DNA of 7,205 nucleotides from an uncultured Clostridia bacterium (lineage in GTDB: Bacteria; Bacillota; Clostridia; Oscillospirales; CAG-272), in assembly GCA_946641795.1 (NCBI GenBank), contig CAMPBZ010000058.1:1-7205 (forward strand), given 5' to 3'. Below the pieces are notes generated by a model that was not told where the DNA came from, ran no database searches, and saw only the letters and a list, made by a program, of their open reading frames with translations. Both the position numbers and the translations under genes were made by a program. This document shows, piece by piece, positions 1 through 6,265 of this stretch (position 1 is the stretch's first letter; the number at the start of each line of letters is the position of its first letter).

Positions 1-150
1 GGAAGAATGCACTCGGACGCACAGTTTGCCGGTTCTTCCTCGGTTCCCGCACACGTAGAGATGATGGGCTTGATCGGCGCCGGCAACAACCCGATGGTTG
101 GTATGACGGTTGCGGTTGCAGTTGCCGTTCAGGAAGCGTTGCAGAAATAA
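1..150 (+). CDS. GGGtGRT protein, C-terminal 49 residues (5' end outside window)
   Basis: This is the 3' end of a rightward gene in frame 1, reading from the window edge to a TAA stop at 148-150. The visible 49 residues run GRMHSDAQFAGSSSVPAHVE, then MMGLIGAGNNPMVGMT, then a Val/Ala-rich stretch ending in EALQK. I recognise this from memory as the highly conserved C-terminus of the GGGtGRT protein, a Firmicutes family of roughly 330 residues named after a glycine-rich motif that lies just upstream of this point. As far as I know its biochemical function is not established. The motif that names the family is outside the window, so the call rests on the tail alone. A strong terminator follows 16 bases after the stop, so this is the last gene of its transcript. 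It converges on the leftward surface-protein gene that ends at 230. Confidence 0.75.
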   Translation, partial: GRMHSDAQFAGSSSVPAHVEMMGLIGAGNNPMVGMTVAVAVAVQEALQK

Positions 151-166
151 GTTTGCACAAAATAAA

Positions 167-201
167 GGCGTTCGCCCGGTTGGGCGAACGCCTCTTTTTT
201 T
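167..201. terminator. Bidirectional intrinsic terminator between convergent genes
   Basis: There is a perfect 11-bp stem, GGCGTTCGCCC (167-177) and GGGCGAACGCC (182-192), with a 4-base loop. On the + strand it is followed by TCTTTTTTT. On the - strand the same stem is followed by TTTATTTT. It can therefore end both the rightward GGGtGRT transcript and the leftward operon whose last stop is at 230-232. Confidence 0.93.
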
Positions 202-229
202 GTCTTCACGCGCTTACGGTGCGTGTTTT

Positions 230-2644
230 TTAATCGTTTTGACCGTCGGGATCGGGTTGATCCGCAGGTTGATCAGCCGGTTGATCATCGGGCTGAATGG
301 GTTGCTCTTCGGACCGATCCGCTTCGGTCGGCTGCGGCTGCGGTTCCTGCTTGGGCGCATCGCCGAACAGGGTAAACTCGGCCGGTGCGGCGGGAGCCTC
401 GCCATCTTCTTTTTTGTTCTTTGGTTTTTTGGTGCGCTTTTCCCAAATGATGCCGGTTTGCAACGACAGGCATACCAGAATGACCTGCAATGCAACGACC
501 GCAACAATGAGAACGATGATCCACGGGAAGAGGCCGGCAGGAATGGTTTTGACCGCAAGCAGAGCCACCAGCGGCGCCGCTACGGCGTTCATTCTTGCGC
601 GGTGGCGGCTGATGAGCAGGAAGGTCAGCGCCAAAATTTGCAGCGCAAGCAGGCAGAGCAGAATGATGAACAGCGGTTTGAGGTTTACCAGGTGCGAAAA
701 TTCAACGTTTTCCAGCACCTTGGTGGCTTCGCTGTGCGGAGCGTTCGCAGTTGCGCGCACGCGCAGGTAAACGGTATAGGGGGTGCCGATTTCCAAATTC
801 TCCATCCGCAACGCGGCGGTCCAGTTGGTCGGCTCCTCGTTGTCGGCGGTGGTGTAGGCCAGCTCGTAAACGCCGTTGCCCCGAAGGGTAATGCTGCGCT
901 CCTGCTTGGTTTCCACAATTTCGTATGCGTAGTCCCCCGCCGCAATCGGAGCCGGGCGAGCGGAGATTGCCAGCGTTTGCACATTGCTATCCGCCGTTTT
1001 TCCCGGGTCACCCAGACGGACGATCTGAATTTCACTGCCGAGCAGGCCGGAAACGGAAACTGCCTCGGCGGCCGAGAAGTTGGGAACCGAAATGCTTCCG
1101 TTCTCGGCAACGGTAATCTGCCAGGTCTCGCCGGCAAGCGTGATTTGGTAAACGCCGGGCAGGAAGCCTTCCAGTTTTTCGTTCGTATAATCAACGTTCA
1201 GCGCCGGCACAAGCTCGGTCGGCAACAGTAACACGGTAAATTCAACGTCTTCCTCGCCAATGGTGAAGGAGCCGGAATAGGTGGTGGTGTGGTCAATGGC
1301 AACGCCGTTCCACGCGGTCATCTTTTTGGCCTGATTGGGAAGGACCGAAACGGTAACGGTTCCCTGCGTGCCGTATTCCATAGCACCGGGGTTTGCGTTG
1401 CCGTTGATCAAAACTTCAACGTCGTTTCCGCAATCGTTTCCGTCCGCGTCCATAACGTGAACAATCACGTTGTGCTCCTGCAATTTCCATTCGGCCGTCA
1501 GCGTTTTGTCCGTTGCGTAGGTCCACCGCTTGATCGTGCCGATGTTGCCGGAAGCGTCGTAATACAGGCGCTTACTGCCGCTTGCCTGGACAAGATAATA
1601 CCCCAAAAAATCCCAGCCCGTGCAAGCGGGAACGTCGATATGCTCCGGCAGATCGGCCATAAACACCGCCGTGATCTCCTCGGCCCCGCGGGCGGTAACG
1701 GCGTCCTCATCCGGCGCGTTGAGATTGAAGGTGACCTGATATTCGCAGGGGGTGTAATAGCGGTACACCACCGTCGTGCCGTCAAGCGCAACGGTTGCCT
1801 CGGTATAGTTTGCCGGGTTGGTATCGTCAAAGCGGTAGCCGGTGTAGCTTGCTTCCGCGCCGAAATCCTTACCCGAGATCACTTTGCCGTAGTTGGCAGT
1901 TCCGGTCGATCTCCCCAGTTCGGTCGTTCCGACAAGGTCCACACGGGTCGCCTCGCAGGAAACCGGCTGCCATTGCGGAACAAGGTAAATGGTTCCGCTT
2001 GCATCGCTCGGAATTTTGCCGTTCTGCAACGCAATTTCCTCGCCGTCGGCATAGTACGCTTTCCAGCCCAGGAAAGTGTGCGTATCCTTTGCCATAACGG
2101 TTGCGGCGGGCGGCGTTGTAGCGGTTCCATAATAATGCTTGCTCGGGTTTGCCGGCTTGTTATAGGAAGGGTGATACTCCACATCGGTTCCGTACTGTTC
2201 CATTACCGCGTCGGGGATCCCCGTAGAGCCGTTGGCGCCCACATAGTAAATGTTGTAAACGCCGCGCTCAAAAACGGCATACAAGGTAGTATTCTCTTCC
2301 TGCATATCAAAGGTATAGGTGTCGCCGTCCCCTTCATAACTGACCGGAGGGCTTTCTTTGCTCCATCCCAAAAAGGTGTAGCCGTCGTTGGGCGTAACCG
2401 TTAAGGTAACGGAGGACCCCGCCTCAGCCTGATACGTAATGCTGACGGCGGTTCTCGGATTTTCTCCGTTCATTAAAACCGTGCCGTAACCGGAAACGGT
2501 TTTGCCCTCCATATCCACCGATTTAACGGTGATGAAATACATGTCCGCCGCCGAAGCGGAGAACGGAACCAGCGCCAAAGCGCCGAGCAGGAGCGCGATC
2601 GTCAGAGCGAAGAGGAGCAGAATGCGAATTTGTTTTTTCATCAT
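230..2644 (-). CDS. Secreted InlB-repeat surface protein with three C-terminal membrane segments and an acidic cytosolic tail
   Basis: 804 residues. Residues 1-33 are a signal peptide (KKQIR, long hydrophobic core, ASAA cleavage region). The extracellular part is a chain of Listeria-Bacteroides/InlB-type repeats with the diagnostic FLGW ... Y-A-V-F/AEW pattern (about 65-127, 150-226, 303-388). A MucBP-like stretch lies at about 232-298 (GYRFDDTNPAN ... TTVVYRYY). Two fibronectin-III-like modules lie at about 479-565 and 566-648. Three hydrophobic segments follow (about 658-678, 688-706, 708-729). Basic residues after the first and third (RHRAR; KRTKKPKNKK) predict a cytosolic C-terminus. The last ~70 residues are rich in Pro, Gln, Asp and Glu and include QPADQPADQP. 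There is no LPXTG motif, so anchoring is by membrane helices, not sortase. The role is probably adhesion or envelope interaction; the ligand is unknown. The start has SD AAAGGAG with ATG at 2644; a second ATG at 2641 is equally possible. It lies 18 bases after the uL15-like membrane gene, in one operon. Confidence 0.85.
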   Translation of the reverse strand: MMKKQIRILLLFALTIALLLGALALVPFSASAADMYFITVKSVDMEGKTVSGYGTVLMNGENPRTAVSITYQAEAGSSVTLTVTPNDGYTFLGWSKESPPVSYEGDGDTYTFDMQEENTTLYAVFERGVYNIYYVGANGSTGIPDAVMEQYGTDVEYHPSYNKPANPSKHYYGTATTPPAATVMAKDTHTFLGWKAYYADGEEIALQNGKIPSDASGTIYLVPQWQPVSCEATRVDLVGTTELGRSTGTANYGKVISGKDFGAEASYTGYRFDDTNPANYTEATVALDGTTVVYRYYTPCEYQVTFNLNAPDEDAVTARGAEEITAVFMADLPEHIDVPACTGWDFLGYYLVQASGSKRLYYDASGNIGTIKRWTYATDKTLTAEWKLQEHNVIVHVMDADGNDCGNDVEVLINGNANPGAMEYGTQGTVTVSVLPNQAKKMTAWNGVAIDHTTTYSGSFTIGEEDVEFTVLLLPTELVPALNVDYTNEKLEGFLPGVYQITLAGETWQITVAENGSISVPNFSAAEAVSVSGLLGSEIQIVRLGDPGKTADSNVQTLAISARPAPIAAGDYAYEIVETKQERSITLRGNGVYELAYTTADNEEPTNWTAALRMENLEIGTPYTVYLRVRATANAPHSEATKVLENVEFSHLVNLKPLFIILLCLLALQILALTFLLISRHRARMNAVAAPLVALLAVKTIPAGLFPWIIVLIVAVVALQVILVCLSLQTGIIWEKRTKKPKNKKEDGEAPAAPAEFTLFGDAPKQEPQPQPTEADRSEEQPIQPDDQPADQPADQPDPDGQND
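255..290. repeat. Three 12-bp tandem units encoding QPADQPADQP-type tail
   Basis: Three 12-base units begin with GGTTGATC on the + strand (255-266, 267-278, 279-290) and differ only in their last four bases. Read on the - strand they code the repeated Asp-Gln-Pro-Ala/Asp motif near the C-terminus of the surface protein. Such units can change number by slippage without breaking the frame. Confidence 0.75.
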
Positions 2645-2662
2645 TTTTTCTCCTTTCCCCGC

Positions 2663-4414
2663 TTACCGGATGAACTGTGCGGTGCCGCCGGCTTCGTCAA
2701 TGGCGCTGATGGCATCGTAGGTGAACTGGTTGGCAACAATGGTCAATTTGCTGGTCATTTTGCCGGTTGCGCGCACTTTCAGGCGCTTGGCATCCGAAAA
2801 GACCAAGCCGCGGCGTTTCAATATTTCCAGGGTGACCAGATCCCCGTCCTTGAAGTGCAAGTCAAGCAGCGCAACGTCCACCTGCGCCAGATCGGGATCC
2901 ACTTTTTTGCCCCTTCTGGGCGCGATCTCCGGCCCGGCCTGTTGTTCGTCAAAGACGTCGGGCTGGGAATCCATCAGCGAAAGCTGATCGCCCCAGGTGG
3001 GCGGATCCTTCGGCTCGGCGGCGGCAGGAACTTCCTGCGGCGGCTCTTCCACCTTCGGCTCCTCGGGCAGGTATGCCTCGTCGTAAAGCGGATCATCGTA
3101 CATCGGCGCCGGCTCTTTGGCGGGCGTTTGCACCTCGTTGTCCAGCTCCCAACTGTTCCCTTCTTCCTCGCCCGGAATAAACATTTCTTCTCCGTCCGCG
3201 TCGTCGGGCTCGTTGTCGTATTCAAAATCGCTGGCAACCTTTTCCAGGCGAGTGGTCACCTTTACCAGCTTGCGCTTGACCAGGTTCTCCATGGTGTCAA
3301 ACGGGTACAGGCTTTCGTAATCCACCGGATCGATATCAATCGGCGCAAGGCCTTTCTCCTCGCAAACGCGCTGGATCAGTTCCAGCGCCCAGTTGAACTT
3401 GCGCGGCGTGCGGATCTTGTAGCGGAAGGGCGTTTCGGCATACTTGCGCAAAGCGCCAACATCCTGCCCGCGGTAAACGGTGCCTTCCAGCGTTGCGGGA
3501 TCCAGCGCCAGGTACAGTTCCAGGATCCTGGTTTTAACGTTGATTTTTGCAATTTGCATACGGCCGTTGTGGAAACTGTCGGCCGTCCAGCTAACGCGCG
3601 ATTTCGTTCCTTTATAAGAAAGCAGAGCGTTTTTGAGCGCGCTGTAATACTGCTTGATCTGCGGTTCGGACTGGATGAGCTTTGCCTCAAAGGATTTGCG
3701 GTACCGCTCGATGATGTTGCTGTCGGTTTCCGGATCGTACCCCACAATGCGCTCGTTGCCGGTAAAGTGGTTGGGATCTTCCGAAGGATCGGCAAACTCG
3801 GCATCCTCGTCGTCGGCGTCCTCGTCCATTGCCGAAAGGTCGTCCATTGCGTCCTCGTCGTCTTCATCGGGTTCGTTGTAGCCGGTTTGCGGATAGGGCG
3901 AGGGCGTGTAGGCGGAAACCGGAATGACCCGCGGCTCATCGGAAGCGCCGGGATCCGAGCCGTCGTCAAACGCACCCATTGCGGAGTGCAGGTCTTTTTT
4001 GGGGTCGGTCGGCGTAACGAGATCTTCTTTTTTGGAGGAGGGCAGCAAATCGAACACGTTGATCTTTTTGGCAGGTTCCTTTTCGGCTTTGGCAAAGGTA
4101 ACCCCTTTGAAATGGTAAACGATGATCAGCACGGCAAGGGCAAGCGCGCCGAGAAGCGCAAGAATACCCAGGGCGATCAGCCACCCCTCTCTTGCGCGCA
4201 CCATTCCCTCGGTCATCAGCAAAAGCGCCACGGAAGAAACGCCGGTTTCCTCCTTTTGCTTTTGTTGGTCGGCTTTTTTCGCGGAAATGATCTTACGAAT
4301 CAGATACACGATGCAAACGACTTCCGCAGCGAAAACGCCGATCAGCAGAAACGCGATCGGAAAAAACCAGGAAAATCCGTTTTCGGTTGCCAGATTTGCC
4401 ATAAAAGTCAGCAC
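2663..4414 (-). CDS. Two-pass membrane protein with cytosolic conserved domain and ribosomal-protein-uL15-like C-terminus
   Basis: 583 residues from a GTG start. Two membrane helices (about 17-39 and 78-100) are joined by a basic, Lys/Gln-rich loop. Next is a very acidic linker (about 181-213, many Asp/Glu). A conserved-looking alpha/beta domain follows at about 236-356 (RYRKSFEAKLIQ ... SYKGTKSRVSW ... LYLALDP). I have seen this domain in other clostridial proteins but cannot name it. After a second acidic, Pro-rich linker, residues 506-583 closely resemble the C-terminal half of ribosomal protein uL15: VDVALLDLHFKDGD, EILKRRGLV, then GKMTSKLTI and a final EAGGTAQFI. Databases often label such proteins 'uL15 family ribosomal protein'. 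With two membrane helices it is very unlikely to be a ribosome component. The GTG at 4414 is chosen because GGAGG (4423-4427) sits 8 bases upstream; an in-frame ATG at 4459 lies at the predicted transcription start. First gene of the leftward operon. Function unknown. Confidence 0.82.
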   Translation of the reverse strand: MLTFMANLATENGFSWFFPIAFLLIGVFAAEVVCIVYLIRKIISAKKADQQKQKEETGVSSVALLLMTEGMVRAREGWLIALGILALLGALALAVLIIVYHFKGVTFAKAEKEPAKKINVFDLLPSSKKEDLVTPTDPKKDLHSAMGAFDDGSDPGASDEPRVIPVSAYTPSPYPQTGYNEPDEDDEDAMDDLSAMDEDADDEDAEFADPSEDPNHFTGNERIVGYDPETDSNIIERYRKSFEAKLIQSEPQIKQYYSALKNALLSYKGTKSRVSWTADSFHNGRMQIAKINVKTRILELYLALDPATLEGTVYRGQDVGALRKYAETPFRYKIRTPRKFNWALELIQRVCEEKGLAPIDIDPVDYESLYPFDTMENLVKRKLVKVTTRLEKVASDFEYDNEPDDADGEEMFIPGEEEGNSWELDNEVQTPAKEPAPMYDDPLYDEAYLPEEPKVEEPPQEVPAAAEPKDPPTWGDQLSLMDSQPDVFDEQQAGPEIAPRRGKKVDPDLAQVDVALLDLHFKDGDLVTLEILKRRGLVFSDAKRLKVRATGKMTSKLTIVANQFTYDAISAIDEAGGTAQFIR

Positions 4415-4422
4415 GATTTTTG

Positions 4423-4427
4423 CCTCC
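4423..4427 (-). promoter_or_regulatory. Ribosome binding site fixing the GTG start at 4414
   Basis: On the - strand GGAGG (4427 to 4423) is followed by 8 bases and then GTG (4414-4412). No comparable site precedes the in-frame ATG at 4459. This decides the start of the uL15-like membrane protein and removes 15 residues from the longest reading frame. Confidence 0.8.
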
Positions 4428-4433
4428 GTTCCT

Positions 4434-4451
4434 CCCCGGGCTCGTCCGGGG
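4434..4451 (-). promoter_or_regulatory. GC-rich hairpin in the 5' leader, directly upstream of the ribosome binding site
   Basis: CCCCGG (4434-4439) and CCGGGG (4446-4451) form a 6-bp all-GC stem with a 6-base loop in the short leader (about 45 bases) of the leftward operon. It lies 6 bases upstream of the GGAGG site. It could tune translation or protect the mRNA 5' end. No T-run follows, so it is not a terminator. Confidence 0.5.
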
Positions 4452-4464
4452 ATATACATAATTT

Positions 4465-4493
4465 ATTTTATCATAATTATTCACGCTTTGCAA
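4465..4493 (-). promoter_or_regulatory. Sigma-A promoter of the leftward membrane/surface-protein operon
   Basis: On the - strand: -35 TTGCAA (4493-4488), a 17-base spacer, and -10 TAAAAT (4470-4465). The predicted start is near 4458, giving a leader of about 44 bases before the GTG at 4414. The predicted start nearly coincides with the ATG at 4459, which argues against using that ATG. Confidence 0.8.
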
Positions 4494-4689
4494 GTCCAAC
4501 TTTCACTTTTTTTGAAAAAGTTTGGAAATTTTATCGACAAAACGCGCAAGGGTTTTCCAAATCCCCCGCTTTTTGCCGCTTTTCCTCTCTTTCCCTGCAA
4601 AAGTTGTCCTTTCCGAAACGGAAAACCGGGGTTGCACCCTCTCCAAAAATAACGAAATTGTAACATTTCTTCCGTTTGCAGATTTTTAC
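4494..4689. other. Divergent intergenic region between the two operon promoters
   Basis: No gene is seen in the 340 bases between the two start codons (4415-4754). The part between the two -35 boxes holds three small inverted repeats: ACTTTTT/AAAAAGT (4505-4521), TTTGGAAA/TTTCCAAA (4521-4528 and 4554-4561), and TTTCCG/CGGAAA (4610-4624). Any could be an operator for a shared regulator, but each is short, AT-rich and could arise by chance. No known operator was recognised. Confidence 0.35.
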
Positions 4690-4718
4690 TTGCAATTTTA
4701 CATAAAATGCGGTATGAT
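4690..4718 (+). promoter_or_regulatory. Sigma-A promoter of the DUF5685/J-domain operon
   Basis: -35 TTGCAA (4690-4695), a 17-base spacer, and -10 TATGAT (4713-4718). The predicted start is near 4725, about 30 bases before the ATG at 4755. It has the same -35 hexamer and spacer length as the divergent leftward promoter. An in-frame ATG at 4707 lies inside this promoter and so cannot be the start. Confidence 0.82.
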
Positions 4719-4754
4719 AAAGATAACGGCAAAAAACGGAAAGGGGGCGATTGG

Positions 4755-5636
4755 ATGTTTGGCTATATCCGGGTTCATACGCCCCAGTTGCGAATGTGCG
4801 AATGGGAATGCTACCGCGCCTACTATTGCGGGCTGTGCAAGGCAATGGGCTCCTGCACCGGGCAATGTTCCCGCCTTTCGTTGAGCTACGATTTCGTCTT
4901 TCTTGCCGCCGTTCGCTGCTCGCTTGCAAAGGAAAAACCGGAGTTTCAAAAATTCCGCTGTATGATCCATCCTTTGCGCCGGCGGCAAAAGGTAAAAAAT
5001 TCGCCGCAGCTTTCCTACTGTGCCGACGCGTCGGCGCTGTTGCTGGCCGCAAAAATTGACGACGACCTGCACGACGAGCGCGGGTTCCGCCGGCTACGCG
5101 CCTTCTTCCGCCGCATCTTTTTTCACAAAGCCATCCGCAAAGCGAAAAAACGCTACCCAGAACTTTATCAAAAGCTGAATGCGCACCTTGCCGAACTGCA
5201 CAAAATGGAGCAGGACGAAACGCTGGCGAGCGCCGACGCACCCGCCGAGGTTTTCGGCAATCTGCTGGCCGATATTTTCAGCGAGGGGCTGGAAGGCGCC
5301 AACGCGCGCATTGCCGCCGCCATTGGAAATTCGGTTGGGCGCTGGATCTATCTTGCCGACGCCGTGGACGACCTGAAACAGGACGAAAAGAAGGGTCGCT
5401 ACAACCCTTTGCTCCGTTTATTCGGCAAAAAACCTGCACCATCTGACTGGGAAGGCCTGAAAGTTGCGCTTTCGGCAACTTTGAGCCCCGCGCGCCGCGC
5501 CTTTGAACTGATGGACAATTTTCCCGCCCCGGAGCTGCGCGAACTGATTGCAAATATTCTTTATCTCGGCCTGCCAAAAATGGCCGAAAAGCTGACCCTT
5601 GCCAACGAAAATCCCGAAAAAGGAGAACCCAAATGA
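4755..5636 (+). CDS. DUF5685 family protein
   Basis: 293 residues, function unknown. The N-terminus MFGYIRVHTPQLRMCEWE and the YYCGLCKAMG motif (residues 23-32) match my recollection of the DUF5685 family of Clostridia. All nine cysteines fall in the first 89 residues (15, 19, 25, 28, 34, 38, 55, 69, 89). C25-x-x-C28 plus C69-x-x-H72 would make a plausible metal site. The rest looks all-helical, with two Asp-rich motifs, DDDLHDE (102-108) and DAVDDLKQDEKKGRYNP (202-218). In spacing and flavour these recall the Asp motifs of squalene/phytoene synthase-type prenyl transferases; that link is inference only. There is no signal peptide or membrane helix, so it is probably cytosolic. The start at 4755 has an AAGGGGG ribosome site 7 bases upstream; an earlier in-frame ATG (4707) lies within the promoter. 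First gene of the operon, overlapping the J-domain gene by 4 bases (ATGA). Confidence 0.82.
   Translation: MFGYIRVHTPQLRMCEWECYRAYYCGLCKAMGSCTGQCSRLSLSYDFVFLAAVRCSLAKEKPEFQKFRCMIHPLRRRQKVKNSPQLSYCADASALLLAAKIDDDLHDERGFRRLRAFFRRIFFHKAIRKAKKRYPELYQKLNAHLAELHKMEQDETLASADAPAEVFGNLLADIFSEGLEGANARIAAAIGNSVGRWIYLADAVDDLKQDEKKGRYNPLLRLFGKKPAPSDWEGLKVALSATLSPARRAFELMDNFPAPELRELIANILYLGLPKMAEKLTLANENPEKGEPK
5621..5636 (+). promoter_or_regulatory. Ribosome binding site and ATGA start-stop overlap
   Basis: AGGAG (5621-5625) lies 7 bases upstream of ATG at 5633. That ATG overlaps the TGA stop (5634-5636) of the DUF5685 gene. The arrangement implies translational coupling and similar dosage of the two proteins. 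Confidence 0.85.
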
Positions 5637-6265
5637 CCGATCCGTATTCCATTCTCGGCATTCGTCCAGACGCCACCGACGAAGAGGTAAAACAGGCGTA
5701 CCGTGAGCTTGCCCGGAAATATCACCCCGACCGCTACCGCGACAGCGATCTTGCCGATCTTGCAAGCGAAAAGATGAAAGAGATCAACGCCGCCTACGAG
5801 CAAATTCAAAAAGAGCGCACCGCACGCGCCGGAACCGGCGGCACGAGCACGGGCGCAAAGAGCTACGGGGAAAGCCGGAGCCGGCAGGAAAGCGGCGCTG
5901 GCGCGCAGTTTGGGCAAATCCGCAACCTGATTAACGCCAACAACATTCGGGAGGCCGACCGCCTTTTGCGCGCCGTCCCGCCCGAAGGCCGAAACGCCGA
6001 ATGGCATTTTTTGACCGGGTGCGTACTCTTCAAACGCGGATACTACGTGGACGCGCAAAAGCTGTTTGACCGCGCCTGCGAGATGGACCCCTACAACCAG
6101 GAATACCGCACCGCGCGCGACCAGATCAACCAACAGGCAAACAACAACCCCGGCTACCGCACGGCCGGAACCGGCGGCGTTGACGCCTGCACCTGTTGCA
6201 ATTCGTTGCTTTGCGCCGATTGCTGCTGCGAATGTATGGGCGGCGATCTGATCCCCTGCTGCTGA
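5633..6265 (+). CDS. J-domain co-chaperone with TPR-like middle and cysteine-string C-terminus
   Basis: 210 residues. Residues 1-62 form a complete J domain: DPYSILGI, helix II, the catalytic HPD at 31-33 that stimulates Hsp70 (DnaK) ATPase, and helix III ending QIQKER. A Gly/Ser/Thr-rich linker spans about 63-92. Residues 93-168 resemble tetratricopeptide helices (NIREADRLLRAVP; then LFKRGYYVDAQKLFDRACEMDP). The last 25 residues hold ten cysteines (186, 188, 189, 194, 197, 198, 199, 201, 209, 210) around a CMGGDL motif. There is no DnaJ zinc finger (CxxCxGxG) or client-binding domain, so this is a class III J protein, not DnaJ itself. The Cys tail could bind metal, be lipidated, or contact the membrane. 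Its stop overlaps the next start (TGATG), and it overlaps DUF5685 by 4 bases. Its Hsp70 role is sure from HPD; its client is unknown. Confidence 0.92.
   Translation: MTDPYSILGIRPDATDEEVKQAYRELARKYHPDRYRDSDLADLASEKMKEINAAYEQIQKERTARAGTGGTSTGAKSYGESRSRQESGAGAQFGQIRNLINANNIREADRLLRAVPPEGRNAEWHFLTGCVLFKRGYYVDAQKLFDRACEMDPYNQEYRTARDQINQQANNNPGYRTAGTGGVDACTCCNSLLCADCCCECMGGDLIPCC

Noticed and set aside
110..2404. Two 370-codon open frames on the + strand (110-1231 and 1289-2404)
   Set aside because: Both are antisense to the InlB-repeat surface gene. The first also overlaps the GGGtGRT stop and the terminator. No domain or RBS was seen.
4505..4521. Intrinsic terminator at ACTTTTT/AAAAAGT
   Set aside because: The stem is only A-T apart from one G-C pair, with a three-base loop, and it lies upstream of the leftward promoter where no transcript needs ending.
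2630..4663. A 677-codon open frame on the + strand opposite the uL15-like membrane gene
   Set aside because: It is exactly antisense to a well-supported gene with a promoter and RBS. Its product is a low-complexity mix rich in Arg, Phe, Gly and Val with no recognisable domain, and it has no RBS. It arises from codon bias in the GC-rich sense gene.
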